A stretch of 64,000 nt of DNA from contig NZ_FUYB01000015.1 in the NCBI RefSeq assembly GCF_900167255.1, positions 41,871 through 105,870 on the forward strand. Reading direction: 5' to 3'. The notes under the pieces were generated by a model that saw only the letters and a list, made by a program, of their open reading frames with translations, was not told the DNA's origin and did no database searches. The translations under genes were made by a program, and so were the position numbers. Numbering within the stretch: position 1 is the first letter of the stretch; every line of letters begins with the position of its first letter. Shown here piece by piece: positions 53,822 through 63,761 of the stretch. This DNA comes from Thiothrix eikelboomii. GTDB taxonomy: Bacteria > Pseudomonadota > Gammaproteobacteria > Thiotrichales > Thiotrichaceae.

Positions 53822-56056
53822 ATGATGCGCTTTACCCAATTTCTTGTTTTTATCCTCAGCCTGAGCTTAGGACTAGTTGGTTTATCGCCTGCTCAAGCCG
53901 CTAATCAAGCCCCGCAAAAAAGACCACGCATTGGTTTAGTGCTTGGTGGGGGTGGGGCAGCGGGTATTGCGCATGTCGGGGTTTTAAAAGTTCTCGAAGA
54001 GCAAGGCGTACCGATTGATGTGATTGCTGGTACGAGTATGGGGGCGATTGTTGGGAGTTTATATGCGGCAGGTTATAAGGCCGATGAGCTAGAAAAAGTT
54101 GTCAGTTCGCTCGATTGGCCGAGTCTATTTGAAGATCAACAACCACGTGATATGCAAAGCTTTCAGCTGAAGCGGGATAATGCAGGTTTTTTTAATACCG
54201 CTGAAGTGGGTATTAAAGACCACGCCTTAAAACTGCCGGATGGTTTAGTTAGCGGGCAAAAATTGATGTTTGAATTACGCCGCTTGCTGGAGCGAGTCGC
54301 GCAAATTGATGATTTTGATCGCCTCCCCATTCCCTTTCGGGCGGTCGCTACTGATATTGAAACCGGCGAGCAAGTAGTGCTGCGCAAAGGCAATTTAGCC
54401 ACAGCAGTCCGGGCGAGTATGTCGATCCCTGGGTTTTTTTCACCGATCGTGATTGATGACCGTCTCTTGGTCGATGGCTTTGTTTCAAATAATGTACCGG
54501 TTGATGTAGCTCGACAAATGGGGGCAGATATTTTAATTGTGGTGAGTCTACCCTATTACTTTGAGAAACGTGATCAATTGAATTCAGCGGTGGCAGTGAC
54601 TGTGCAAGCGATGCAGTTTCTAACCGCTAAAAATAGCTTACCGCAGTTGAAAGGCTTAAATCCGCCGAATATTGTCATCGAGCCGGATTTACAAGATATA
54701 GGCTCGCTCTCCTTTGGGCGGGTTCAGGAAACGATTCCGATTGGGGAAAAAGCCGCCCGTGCGCAGTTAGGGGCGATTAAACGCTTAGCCGCTTATGCAC
54801 CACCGTCCTCGCCTACCCAAGCGCAGCAACAGGTTGATGTCAAGCCCGGTGCGCAAGGCATGCAAGAGGGTCGAGTGGCTAAGGTCATACTGGAAAATAA
54901 TTCACGCTTGCAAGATTCGGTGGTATTGCAACGGCTGGGAATTCAAGCGGGTGATGCTTTGGATGTGGCTAAGCTCCAACGGGGCTTAGATAATGTGCAT
55001 AGCTTAGGCTATTTTGACATTGTGGATTATAACCTGGTCCCCTCAGGTAAAAATGCTTATGATTTACATATCATTGCTCGGCAGCGTTCGACCGGAGATC
55101 AGCGTTTACGCTTTGGTTTTACCTTGGATGATAATTTCGAAGGGGATGCCAGCTATCAAGTGGGTGTACGTCATGTTTTGAAGGGAGCGACCCGATTAGG
55201 AACAGAATGGCGCAATAGCTTGGTCGTAGGAGATCGTTTTCATGCAGAAACCCAAGTCTTGCACCCTTTGAATGATCGCCAAGGTGCATTTTTAGATGCG
55301 CGTGCTTGGCATGATCGCCAAGATTTTTATACGTATCTCGGTAAGGATCGTTCAGCTGAAGTCCGTTTGGGTGAAACTGGCGTGGAGGCGAATTGGCGCT
55401 TAGATGTCGGCACGGCCAGCGAGCTGAGTATCGGTGGAATTTATCGCAATCTCACGCCGGATACTAAAACGGGTAAACTGAGTTTCCCCGGTGAGTCCTT
55501 ACAAATCGCGGGTCTTGAATTTGCGTATAGTACGGATACTTTGAATGATGCTGATTTTCCGAATCATGGCCAATGGCTACAAGCCGAATATACACGCGGT
55601 GTAAAAGTCCTAGGGGCGGATGTTGAGTTTAATCGGGTGAAAATAGCCGGTGGCAAAGTCTGGACTGAGGGTAAACATCGCTTGGCAGTCAGAGGTCAAG
55701 TGGGAAGTACTTTGCGTGATGATGCCTTCATTACCGAACAATTGAGTTTAGGAGGCTATAATAGTTTATCTGGATTATCCCCCAATCAATTACGGGGTAA
55801 TCATGCGGCGTTAGGGCGTGGTTCTTATATGTATGAATTAGTGAATTATCCGGGGGTAGCCAAAATTTATGCGGGTGGTTCATTGGAATTAGGCAATACT
55901 TGGGAAAAATCCGAGGATGTCGGTTGGGGGAACTTATTACTGTCAGGTAGTTTATTTGTAGGCATGGATAGCCCGATTGGCCCAGCTTTTATGGGGATAG
56001 GGCAAACTGAGGGCTATGAGCCTAGCTTATTTATGCATGTTGGGCGAAGTTTCTAA
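53822..56056 (+). CDS. Patatin-like phospholipase with outer-membrane barrel (type Vd autotransporter, PlpD-like)
   Basis: A 744-residue secreted protein. Signal peptide ends near PAQA (about residue 26). The patatin domain follows: oxyanion GGGGAAG at 42-48, nucleophile Ser72 in GTSMG, catalytic Asp around 219 in VDGFVSNNVP. A POTRA-like domain (about 340-420) and a C-terminal 16-strand-type barrel (about 425-744) complete the type Vd architecture and PlpD length. It should cut phospholipids after export of the passenger domain. rsuA follows after 12 bp, so the two may be co-transcribed. Confidence 0.9.
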   Translation: MMRFTQFLVFILSLSLGLVGLSPAQAANQAPQKRPRIGLVLGGGGAAGIAHVGVLKVLEEQGVPIDVIAGTSMGAIVGSLYAAGYKADELEKVVSSLDWPSLFEDQQPRDMQSFQLKRDNAGFFNTAEVGIKDHALKLPDGLVSGQKLMFELRRLLERVAQIDDFDRLPIPFRAVATDIETGEQVVLRKGNLATAVRASMSIPGFFSPIVIDDRLLVDGFVSNNVPVDVARQMGADILIVVSLPYYFEKRDQLNSAVAVTVQAMQFLTAKNSLPQLKGLNPPNIVIEPDLQDIGSLSFGRVQETIPIGEKAARAQLGAIKRLAAYAPPSSPTQAQQQVDVKPGAQGMQEGRVAKVILENNSRLQDSVVLQRLGIQAGDALDVAKLQRGLDNVHSLGYFDIVDYNLVPSGKNAYDLHIIARQRSTGDQRLRFGFTLDDNFEGDASYQVGVRHVLKGATRLGTEWRNSLVVGDRFHAETQVLHPLNDRQGAFLDARAWHDRQDFYTYLGKDRSAEVRLGETGVEANWRLDVGTASELSIGGIYRNLTPDTKTGKLSFPGESLQIAGLEFAYSTDTLNDADFPNHGQWLQAEYTRGVKVLGADVEFNRVKIAGGKVWTEGKHRLAVRGQVGSTLRDDAFITEQLSLGGYNSLSGLSPNQLRGNHAALGRGSYMYELVNYPGVAKIYAGGSLELGNTWEKSEDVGWGNLLLSGSLFVGMDSPIGPAFMGIGQTEGYEPSLFMHVGRSF

Positions 56057-56068
56057 CGGATATAACGG

Positions 56069-56776
56069 ATGCGTCTTGATCAATTTGTTAGCCAAGCCCT
56101 GACTCTTTCGCGTAAACAAGCACAACAATTCATTCGTGCTAAATGCATCACAGTCAATGGGCAAATTGTAACGCAAGCCTCGACTCCCGTGCCTGACCAA
56201 GCGCAAGTCTGTTGTGAGGATGAAATTATTCGGTTGCCGGGTGCACTGTATTTGATGCTGCATAAACCTAGCGGGGTGATTAGTGCCACAGAGGACCCAA
56301 GCCAGCGCACGGTCTTGGATTTAATTCAGCATCCGCATGTGCAGACCCTTCATCCGGTGGGGCGCTTGGATAAAGATACCACGGGTCTGCTGCTCCTCAC
56401 CAATGAAGGGCAGTGGTCACATCGCATCAGCGCTCCCCGTCAACAAGTACCGAAAGTGTATTTAGCCAAGCTCGCTGAGCCGTTAAATCGGGTGGCTGCT
56501 AAGCAGCTTGAGTTAGGCGTGCGTTTGCATGGCGAAACACAGCTAGTGGCTGCCTCTAGCATTGAAATGCTTCCTGAGCACTATGCGCGCCTAACCATTC
56601 ATGAGGGTAAATATCATCAAGTGAAGCGCATGTTTGCTGCGGTTGGTAATCGAGTGGAGCAGCTGCATCGTGAACGGATTGGTGGTTTAAGTTTAGACCC
56701 GACTCTGATGGCAGGTGAGTGGCGGTTATTAACTGAGCTAGAAACTCAGTTAGTGTTTGCAGATCCATCGGCGTAG
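56069..56776 (+). CDS. rsuA: 16S rRNA pseudouridine(516) synthase RsuA
   Basis: A 235-residue protein with an N-terminal S4 RNA-binding domain (about 1-55) and a RluB/RsuA catalytic domain. The catalytic Asp is in GRLDKDTTGLLLLTNEG, and ITEGKYHQVKRMF-like IHEGKYHQVKRMFAAVGN marks the family end. Length and motif fit RsuA, which makes pseudouridine 516 in 16S rRNA. Confidence 0.9.
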   Translation: MRLDQFVSQALTLSRKQAQQFIRAKCITVNGQIVTQASTPVPDQAQVCCEDEIIRLPGALYLMLHKPSGVISATEDPSQRTVLDLIQHPHVQTLHPVGRLDKDTTGLLLLTNEGQWSHRISAPRQQVPKVYLAKLAEPLNRVAAKQLELGVRLHGETQLVAASSIEMLPEHYARLTIHEGKYHQVKRMFAAVGNRVEQLHRERIGGLSLDPTLMAGEWRLLTELETQLVFADPSA

Positions 56777-56975
56777 CCTCACTCATGTCACTTCCTTGTG
56801 CATTTGCCCGCTGGGAAGTCCCGCGCATTTCTTAAGGTTAGTTGAGCGAATTTTCGATCTTCATCTATACTTTGAGTATTCTTGACTAAAAACCTCAAGC
56901 ATTCTGTGAGGGCAGAGTTTTGAGCTTTAACCCGTCAAGAGTTGCTTGTTTGGGCTTTGTTTAAGGAGAGTAAAC

Positions 56976-57809
56976 ATGGAACAATTCGTCAGTAAACCCG
57001 CCACTGCTTCACCTGCTCCAGAAGTCAGCGATTTATTCAAAACTTATCCTGTGCAAACCGTAGAACCTGCGGCTATTAAAGAATGGCTGAAAAAAGGCTG
57101 GGCTGATTTACAGGCTAATCCGTTGGCTAGCCTCTTTTATGGGGTGATTTTTGCCATTGTCGGTATTATTTTAAGCGTATTTTCTGCAGCGAATCCGGCC
57201 TTTATGGTCGCATTTACGAGCGGTTTCTTTTTAGTTGGCCCGTTTTTGGCTTTAGGTCTGTATATGCTGAGCTGGCAACGTGATCAGGGTAAAAAAATAG
57301 ATTTTGGCGCTTCTCTGATGGCGATTCGACACAATGCTTTGGGTCTAGGCTTATATGCCTTAACTTTAAGCTTTTTAATGCTGTTGTGGGTGCCAGCCTC
57401 AGCGATGATGATTGCTTTATTTTTTAATAATATCGGTTCTTTAAGCGGTATGAGCGGCTATGCAGCGCTATGGGAAGGTTTAACCCAGATGAATAATGGC
57501 TTTTTATTCACCCTGAGCTTTATTGGAGTGGGGTTGTTATTCGCCTTAGTCGCTTTTGCAACCGGAGTAGTGACGGTGCCCATTTTGATCGAACGAAAGG
57601 CTGATATTATGACCGCGATTGCGACCAGTCTAAAGGTGTGTATGACTAATCCTAAAACCATGTTGCTCTGGGCGATGACCATCACCGGGATCATTGGCTT
57701 GGGGTTGGTGACGTTTAATTTGGGATTGATTCTTGCCATGCCGTTAGTGGCTCATGCGAGCTGGCATGCTTATCGTGATCTGATTACTAAAAATGCGAGT
57801 ATTCGTTAA
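56976..57809 (+). CDS. DUF2189 family integral membrane protein
   Basis: A 277-residue protein with six transmembrane helices after a soluble N-terminus of about 50 residues. The start at 56976 is supported by AAGGAGAG about 9 bp upstream. It matches DUF2189, an alphaproteobacterial and gammaproteobacterial membrane family of unknown function. No operon partner is seen. Confidence 0.85.
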   Translation: MEQFVSKPATASPAPEVSDLFKTYPVQTVEPAAIKEWLKKGWADLQANPLASLFYGVIFAIVGIILSVFSAANPAFMVAFTSGFFLVGPFLALGLYMLSWQRDQGKKIDFGASLMAIRHNALGLGLYALTLSFLMLLWVPASAMMIALFFNNIGSLSGMSGYAALWEGLTQMNNGFLFTLSFIGVGLLFALVAFATGVVTVPILIERKADIMTAIATSLKVCMTNPKTMLLWAMTITGIIGLGLVTFNLGLILAMPLVAHASWHAYRDLITKNASIR

Positions 57810-58030
57810 TTCAACCGAAATTGAAGCGGAGTTGAACCAATGTTGAACCGAAATCTAAGTGACTGCGACAGATTAGTAACACTCGTTACACTTGACATTT
57901 GCATTTAACATTTGATTCTCGTTTCGGTCCCGTTTCATTTCCTTACTTACTGTTATTGACTGGTAATCTGATAAAGGTTACCAGTGCTTTTTTGGGGCTG
58001 TGTTATAGTGCTGACCTCTTTCAAGCCACT

Positions 58031-59407
58031 ATGTTAATGATGATGGACACTGCTTTTGTTCCTCCTTATCCTAAACGTCATAAATCTGATCTTGGCGGGA
58101 TTGCTACCCTCTTAAGCGCTAAGCGTGACTTATTATCCTTTTGGAGTGAGGATTCGTTTCGCTATCAGTTTATGAGTCGACGTATTCTGAATCGGTCGAT
58201 TTTTATTGCGAACACGCCTGAACTCGTCAAATATGTGTTTGTCACCCAAAAAGATAACTACGAAAGTAAAAGTCCGCAGATGCGCAAAGCTCTAGAGCCT
58301 TTACTGGGGGATGGCTTATTTATTAGCGATGGTGAGCTGTGGAAAAATCGTCGCTTACTGCAAAATGGCTTATTTGATACCCATCATATTCAAGCTTATA
58401 GCCAAATTATGACCGATACGGCTGCAGAAATGGCCGAGCATTGGGCTAGTTTACCAGCAGGCTCGAGTGTGGGGGTACTCTCTGCGATGGGGCAGCTGAC
58501 TTCAGAAATCATTGCTCGTACTTTATTCGGTGCACGCTTAGGGCAGGATGCAGCAGCGGTGATCCATGCCTTTGCAGACTATCAAGCGGCGATTGAGCAG
58601 ATTCATGTGACCAATTTTTTAGGTTTGCCCGAATGGATTCCGATTGGTAGCTTAAATATGGGTAAAGCCAAAGCTGCTGCCCAGCGGATTCATGCGATAG
58701 TTGATCATGTGATTGCTAAGGGCGAGCAAGGTGGCTATGAGCATACCCTACTCAATGAGCTATTAGCTGCGAATCAACGCAGTAAAGGGGTGGCGATTTC
58801 TCGGGAAGGTATTCGGAATGAACTCATTGTGCTGTTCATGGCCGGACATGAAACCACGGCGAATGCACTCTCTTGGGTTTGGTATTTGCTATCACAATCT
58901 CCCGATAGTGAAGCCAAGATGCACGCAGAAATTGATCGGGTGCTCGGGGGGCGTTTACCCGCTTATGAGGATGTATCGAATCTGCCTTATACGCGGGCGG
59001 TATTCGAAGAAACCATGCGCTTGTATCCGCCCGTGCCGATTTTATCACGCCAAGCGAAAGCCGAGGATACGATTCGCCGCCGTAAGATTCCGGCAGGCTC
59101 GATTATGTTGGTAGTTCCTTGGCTGTTGCATCGTCATCGGGATTATTGGGAGCAACCGGATGCTTTTATTCCCGAGCGTTTTATGGATGTGAATAAGCGG
59201 CCGGATAAATTTTTATATTTGCCTTTTAGCGTTGGCCCGCGTGTGTGCATTGGTAAAATGTTTGGCATGGTGGAGGCTGTCTTAGCGATTGCCACTTTAG
59301 CCCAGCACTTCCGCCTGAGTTTACCCCAAGGGACAGCTATCACGCATGAATGCCGTCTAACCTTGCGACCCCGTGGTGCGTTAGCGATGCGTCTGGAACG
59401 GCGCTGA
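58031..59407 (+). CDS. Cytochrome P450
   Basis: A roughly 458-residue bacterial P450. I-helix AGHETTANALSW, ExxR in EETMRLYP, and haem loop FSVGPRVCIG with the proximal Cys near residue 406. P450s insert oxygen into C-H bonds of a substrate, here probably a lipid or fatty acid by similarity to fatty-acid-type class. The start is uncertain: 58031 to 58043 offers four close ATGs and no clear ribosome-binding site. No ferredoxin partner is adjacent. Confidence 0.9.
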   Translation: MLMMMDTAFVPPYPKRHKSDLGGIATLLSAKRDLLSFWSEDSFRYQFMSRRILNRSIFIANTPELVKYVFVTQKDNYESKSPQMRKALEPLLGDGLFISDGELWKNRRLLQNGLFDTHHIQAYSQIMTDTAAEMAEHWASLPAGSSVGVLSAMGQLTSEIIARTLFGARLGQDAAAVIHAFADYQAAIEQIHVTNFLGLPEWIPIGSLNMGKAKAAAQRIHAIVDHVIAKGEQGGYEHTLLNELLAANQRSKGVAISREGIRNELIVLFMAGHETTANALSWVWYLLSQSPDSEAKMHAEIDRVLGGRLPAYEDVSNLPYTRAVFEETMRLYPPVPILSRQAKAEDTIRRRKIPAGSIMLVVPWLLHRHRDYWEQPDAFIPERFMDVNKRPDKFLYLPFSVGPRVCIGKMFGMVEAVLAIATLAQHFRLSLPQGTAITHECRLTLRPRGALAMRLERR

Positions 59408-59550
59408 GCAAATTAGTTAAAAATCAAGTCATTATAAACTACTTATTAATTCAATACTGATTATTGAGATTTCCAATTTTAGCCAGTGCTAAATTTAAGC
59501 TATAACCGGATGTCGACAATCTTATCTAAGTTTTTGAGGAATTGACCAAA

Positions 59551-61725
59551 ATGACGCATAGAATCCCGCTTGGTGGCTTGCAGGTGTCAACACTTCTGCA
59601 CAATTTCGTCAATCAGCACGCCTTGCCCGGTACAGGGATTGAGCCTGCTAAGTTCTGGGCGGGTTTAGACAAGATTGTGCAGGATTTAGCGCCCCGCAAT
59701 CGGGAGTTATTGGCTAAGCGCGATGCCTTGCAAGCCAAGCTTGATGCTTGGCATCTGGCGAATCAAGGCTCATTTGAGTTCGCATCGTACAAAGCTTTTT
59801 TACAAGAGATTGGCTATTTGCAACCCGAAGGTCCCGCTTTTCAGATTACGACTGAAAATGTTGATGCGGAAATTGCGACTACCGCAGGCCCGCAATTAGT
59901 CGTCCCCGTCATGAATGCGCGGTTTGCCTTGAATGCAGCGAATGCGCGTTGGGGTAGTTTGTATGATGCGCTGTATGGTACGGATGTGCTTCCTACCACG
60001 GGGGGCGCGGAATTAGGTGCTGCGTATAATCCTGTGCGTGGGGCCAAGGTGATTGAATTTGCCCGCCATTTTTTAGATCAGGCGGCGCCCTTAGCGGCTG
60101 GCTCGCATCAAGCGACGACAGCTTATACGGTGGTGAAGGGTGCTTTGCAGGTGAGTTTAAACGATGGTTCGACCTCCGGTTTACAGCAGCCTGAGCAGTT
60201 TGTGGGGTATCGGGGTGATCCGAGACAACCTACCGCCATTTTGTTAAAAAACCACGGTTTACATTTTGAGCTGCAAATCAATCGTGCGGGCCAGATTGGT
60301 AGCAGTGATGCAGCGGGTGTGAACGATATTTTAATGGAAGCGGCACTCACCACCATTATGGACTGTGAAGATTCGGTGGCTGCGGTCGATGATGTGGATA
60401 AGGTATTGGTATATAGCAATTGGCTAGGGTTGATGAAGGGCGATTTGCAGGAAGAGGTGAGTAAAGGCGGCAAAACCTTTATCCGTGCCATGAATCCTGA
60501 TCGTGAATATACGGCGGCCGATGGCTCGCCGCTGAGCTTACACGGGCGGAGTTTATTATTCGTGCGGAATGTTGGGCATTTGATGACGAATCCGGCCATT
60601 TTAACCCAAGATGGGCAAGAAATTCCTGAAGGGATCATGGATGGTTATATGACCGCGATGATTGCCATTCATAATCTACGGGGCAATACCCGTGCGAAAA
60701 ATACTCGCACGGGTTCGGTGTATATCGTTAAGCCGAAAATGCATGGCCCAGAAGAAGTCGCCTTCACCAATGAATTATTCGGGCGTATTGAAGCGGCTTT
60801 AGGCTTGCCGCAGAACACGCTGAAAGTTGGCATTATGGATGAAGAGCGCCGCACCACCGTCAATTTAAAAGAGTGTATTCGTGCTGCTAAAGAGCGAGTG
60901 GTGTTTATTAATACTGGCTTCTTAGACCGTACTGGTGATGAGATTCATACCTCGATGGAGGCCGGTGCGATGCTGCGTAAAGGTGATATGAAATCTGCTG
61001 CTTGGATTAAAGCCTACGAAGATTGGAATGTGGATATTGGCTTGGAGTGTGGTTTATCAGGACATGCGCAAATCGGTAAAGGCATGTGGGCGATTCCTGA
61101 TCAAATGGCGAATATGCTGGCGACTAAAATTGCTCATCCTCTGGCAGGCGCGAATACGGCGTGGGTACCTTCACCCACAGCGGCGACTTTGCATGCACTG
61201 CATTATCATCAGGTCGATGTGTTTGCGCGTCAGGCTGAGTTAAAGCAGCGGGAGCGAGCGCAATTAGATGCTATTTTAACGATTCCAGTGGCTCAAAATC
61301 CTAGCTGGAGTGCGAGCGAAGTCCAGCAAGAATTGGAAAATAACGCGCAAGGGATTTTAGGTTATGTCGTGCGTTGGGTGAATCAGGGAGTGGGCTGCTC
61401 GAAAGTGCCGGATATTAATGATGTCGGTTTGATGGAAGACCGTGCCACTTTACGGATTTCTAGTCAGCACATGGCGAACTGGCTGCATCATGGGATTTGT
61501 ACGGAGCAACAAGTGCTGGAGGCTTTCAAGCAAATGGCGGCCAAAGTTGATGCCCAAAACGCAGGCGACCCCAGCTATACCCCGATGTCAGGGCAGTTTG
61601 AGAAGAGCGTAGCCTTCAAAGCGGCTTGTGATTTGGTGTTTAAAGGTCGGGAGCAGCCGAATGGTTATACCGAACCTTTATTGCATCAGTATCGGGCGGA
61701 AGCCAAGGTCGCTTTGTTTTTTTAA
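59551..61725 (+). CDS. glcB: Malate synthase G
   Basis: A 724-residue enzyme of full family length. [41 protein letters not shown] and the long central [19 protein letters not shown] mark the G isoform. It condenses glyoxylate with acetyl-CoA to malate. The ATG at 59551 is 12 bp after GAGGA, whereas TTG 59542 is too close. No isocitrate lyase or glycolate oxidase gene is nearby. Confidence 0.95.
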   Translation: MTHRIPLGGLQVSTLLHNFVNQHALPGTGIEPAKFWAGLDKIVQDLAPRNRELLAKRDALQAKLDAWHLANQGSFEFASYKAFLQEIGYLQPEGPAFQITTENVDAEIATTAGPQLVVPVMNARFALNAANARWGSLYDALYGTDVLPTTGGAELGAAYNPVRGAKVIEFARHFLDQAAPLAAGSHQATTAYTVVKGALQVSLNDGSTSGLQQPEQFVGYRGDPRQPTAILLKNHGLHFELQINRAGQIGSSDAAGVNDILMEAALTTIMDCEDSVAAVDDVDKVLVYSNWLGLMKGDLQEEVSKGGKTFIRAMNPDREYTAADGSPLSLHGRSLLFVRNVGHLMTNPAILTQDGQEIPEGIMDGYMTAMIAIHNLRGNTRAKNTRTGSVYIVKPKMHGPEEVAFTNELFGRIEAALGLPQNTLKVGIMDEERRTTVNLKECIRAAKERVVFINTGFLDRTGDEIHTSMEAGAMLRKGDMKSAAWIKAYEDWNVDIGLECGLSGHAQIGKGMWAIPDQMANMLATKIAHPLAGANTAWVPSPTAATLHALHYHQVDVFARQAELKQRERAQLDAILTIPVAQNPSWSASEVQQELENNAQGILGYVVRWVNQGVGCSKVPDINDVGLMEDRATLRISSQHMANWLHHGICTEQQVLEAFKQMAAKVDAQNAGDPSYTPMSGQFEKSVAFKAACDLVFKGREQPNGYTEPLLHQYRAEAKVALFF

Positions 61726-61791
61726 AGAAGGTAATGCCTTAGTTAGTGATTCTTATCCTCACTTCTGCGCTGGCAAGGGGTGGAAGTGGTT

Positions 61792-61819
61792 AAAAGCTGC
61801 TGTTTTCAGCAGCTTTTTT
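61792..61819. terminator. Bidirectional terminator between glcB and vapC
   Basis: Arms GCTGCTG and CAGCAGC with a TTTT loop. A run of A (61792-61795) precedes and a run of six T follows, so it works in both directions. It touches the vapC stop. Confidence 0.82.
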
Positions 61820-62201
61820 ATTCTACTTCAAAAAAATCCTCTAGCATCGGGTAGTGCTTCTTATTATTAGTCCATAAGTAGGCGTTTGCTTTTTTTGTGG
61901 AGGCGGCGATTAAGAAATCTTCCAAGGAAATTTTGTGATGCGATTTTCGATATTGGTTGGCATATTCTCCTGCTAATTGTGCAGTGGCTATATCCAAGGT
62001 TAAAGGAGTGAAAAAACCAAACAGTTGTTCAATGGTCGGGTATTCATGTTTAAACGCACCTGCATAAATTTCAGCGCTCACAATAGGGCTTAGCAAAAAT
62101 ATGCTACCTTGTCTTTGTGCATCAATAAAAGTATTGATATAGCTGGTTTGTTTGCGTAATAGCCAAATGACAATATCAGTATCTAAGAGAATTTTATGCA
62201 T
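61818..62201 (-). CDS. vapC: VapC-type PIN-domain toxin
   Basis: A 127-residue PIN nuclease with the first acidic pair in MHKILLDTDIVIWLL, then IVSAEIYAG and a C-terminal acidic residue in KISLEDFLIAAST. VapC toxins cut tRNA or rRNA. The start at 62201 overlaps the antitoxin stop by one base (TAATG), the usual coupling; an ATG at 62243 would add 14 residues inside the antitoxin. Confidence 0.88.
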   Translation of the reverse strand: MHKILLDTDIVIWLLRKQTSYINTFIDAQRQGSIFLLSPIVSAEIYAGAFKHEYPTIEQLFGFFTPLTLDIATAQLAGEYANQYRKSHHKISLEDFLIAASTKKANAYLWTNNKKHYPMLEDFFEVE

Positions 62202-62449
62202 TATGATAAGATCCGGCTGGTTGAGCGCAAATCTCTCACCCATTCCTCAGGTTCTAACGCACTAAAGCTTGCTAAGGGTTGTAGTTGCTGAAAAAAGGTT
62301 TCAACGGCGGCTATTCGATCTTCTTTTTGTGTTAATTGTTTAGTGAGTAAGCGTCGGATGAGTTCTGACATACTAACACCTTGCTGTCTTGCATGTGTAA
62401 ACAAAGTCTGGTGGAGTTGGTCATCTAAATAAATTTGGGTGCGATGCAT
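62201..62449 (-). CDS. vapB: VapB-type antitoxin (ribbon-helix-helix)
   Basis: An 82-residue antitoxin with a ribbon-helix-helix start (HRTQIYLDDQLHQTLF, then SMSELIRRLL) and a C-terminal toxin-binding segment. It neutralises VapC and probably represses its own promoter through the palindrome immediately upstream. The start at 62449 has GGAG 9 bp upstream. Confidence 0.82.
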   Translation of the reverse strand: MHRTQIYLDDQLHQTLFTHARQQGVSMSELIRRLLTKQLTQKEDRIAAVETFFQQLQPLASFSALEPEEWVRDLRSTSRILS

Positions 62450-62469
62450 CAATTTATGCTCCAAGGTAT

Positions 62470-62494
62470 TATAATGTATAATGCATACATTATA
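62470..62494. promoter_or_regulatory. Operator palindrome of vapBC
   Basis: Arms TATAATGTAT and ATACATTATA are 10 bp, exact, with centre AATGC. The sequence contains a -10-like TATAAT and lies 20 bp before the vapB start, so VapB binding would block transcription. Confidence 0.65.
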
Positions 62495-62625
62495 GAGTAT
62501 TCTTCGGCCGTTGTCTGCTTAATCAACAAGCTTGTGATCTATTGACCTAGTTAGTCTAGAACCCTGAAGATGGTGTGCCTGCTGTAAGCGGGTGCGGTGT
62601 TTTTTAGGCTAGAGGTGTGACGGTG

Positions 62626-63579
62626 ATGACAGTAGCTTTAGATTTGCCCATTGCTCGGTATCAGTTTGAGTTGGCGGCTCGAACCCCCTTGAGCTTTCCT
62701 GCTTATGCCGGTTCGACTTGGCGTGGGGCGTTTGGGAAGGCTTTGCGACGAGCCGTGTGTGTGACCCGCCAACCTGAGTGCGGGGGCTGTTTGTTGCAGC
62801 GTAATTGTGTGTATAGCCTCGTATTTGAAACGCCTGCCGGAGCAGAGCCTTTATTGAGTAAGGGGAATGCTGCACCGCGCCCTTATTTACTCCATCCCTT
62901 GTCTACTTCGGGGCAAACTTATCAGGCAGGAGAGACCTTGCGGATTCAGTTAACTTTGTTTGGGCGGGCTTTGGAGCATTTGCCTTATCTGATTCATAGT
63001 ATTCAGCAGATGGGGCAGCAAGGTGTGGGGGCTAAGCAGGGGCGTTTTGATTTAGTGGCCATTTGGTTTGAAAAAAAGTTAGGGGCAGACGATTGGGTCC
63101 CCGCGTATCTGAAGGTAGAGGGTCGCTTGCAGCCGCCGTTGGGTGCTCAGGTTGTGCTGCCTGCTGCTCCAGAAGCCGTGCGTTTACGGTTTAAAACAGC
63201 TTTTCGGGCGCAGCATGACGGGCGTTTTATGCATGAGTCGGTGTTTGATTTGACGAGTTTTATGATGGGCTTGGTGCGACGGTTATCTTTGTTGAGTGCT
63301 TATCATGGGCAGGAACGGTTAACGGTGGATTTTAAGGCTTTACGCACGCAAGCACAGGCTTTAGTGGCTGAGGCGGCTGAGTTTAAGCGGTTTGAGTGGA
63401 CGCGGTATTCAAGTCGGCAGCAGTGTTTGATTGGGATGGATGGTTTGCTGGGGCAATTTAGTTTGACGGGGGCTGAGTGGCAAGTGTTTTGGCCTTGGTT
63501 GTGGTGGGGGCAATGGGTGCATGTGGGGAAAGGTGTAGTGATGGGGCAGGGTCAATATCAGTTGGAAGATCTCGCTTGA
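62626..63579 (+). CDS. cas6: CRISPR pre-crRNA processing endoribonuclease Cas6 (RAMP family)
   Basis: A 317-residue RAMP protein. An N-terminal domain opens with TPLSFPAYAGSTWRGAFGKAL and has a Cys cluster (CGGCLLQRNCVYS) near residues 50-62, typical of this Cas6 group. The C-terminal domain (RYSSRQQCLIGMDGLLGQF and the glycine-rich GKGVVMGQGQYQL) is the Cas6 C-terminal half. It should cut CRISPR transcripts within the repeat. The array starts 182 bp downstream on the same strand. The ATG at 62626 is 10 bp after AGAGG; GTG 62617 is also open. The remaining cas genes are not in the window. Confidence 0.9.
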   Translation: MTVALDLPIARYQFELAARTPLSFPAYAGSTWRGAFGKALRRAVCVTRQPECGGCLLQRNCVYSLVFETPAGAEPLLSKGNAAPRPYLLHPLSTSGQTYQAGETLRIQLTLFGRALEHLPYLIHSIQQMGQQGVGAKQGRFDLVAIWFEKKLGADDWVPAYLKVEGRLQPPLGAQVVLPAAPEAVRLRFKTAFRAQHDGRFMHESVFDLTSFMMGLVRRLSLLSAYHGQERLTVDFKALRTQAQALVAEAAEFKRFEWTRYSSRQQCLIGMDGLLGQFSLTGAEWQVFWPWLWWGQWVHVGKGVVMGQGQYQLEDLA

Positions 63580-63761
63580 CCGATTTTTTTGCACGCACTA
63601 CACTGCGAGATGTGTGGTGAGTTCTTTAACAATTTAGGGATGATTTTTGTAGAATTTTTATGCATTGCTTAAATTTTTCTCATGCAAACTTTTTATACAG
63701 TGCATTTCCTGCTAAGGGCCTCTGTAAGTTGTTGATTTTAAAGGCTCGCCAGACACGAGCG
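63580..63761 (+). promoter_or_regulatory. CRISPR leader
   Basis: 182 bp, AT-rich, between cas6 and the first repeat. It has T-runs and ends with TAAGTTGTTGATTTTA, a sequence style common at the end of CRISPR leaders, followed by a small hairpin (GCTCG/CGAGC, 63744-63760) directly before repeat 1. It should carry the array promoter and adaptation signals. Confidence 0.7.

Noticed and set aside
57810..58030. Extended N-terminus of the P450 (open to 57899)
   Set aside because: The extra 44 residues are unlike the P450 N-terminus and begin at a non-ATG codon.
63744..63760. Hairpin before the first CRISPR repeat as a degenerate repeat
   Set aside because: It shares no sequence with the 36-bp repeat, so it is treated as part of the leader.
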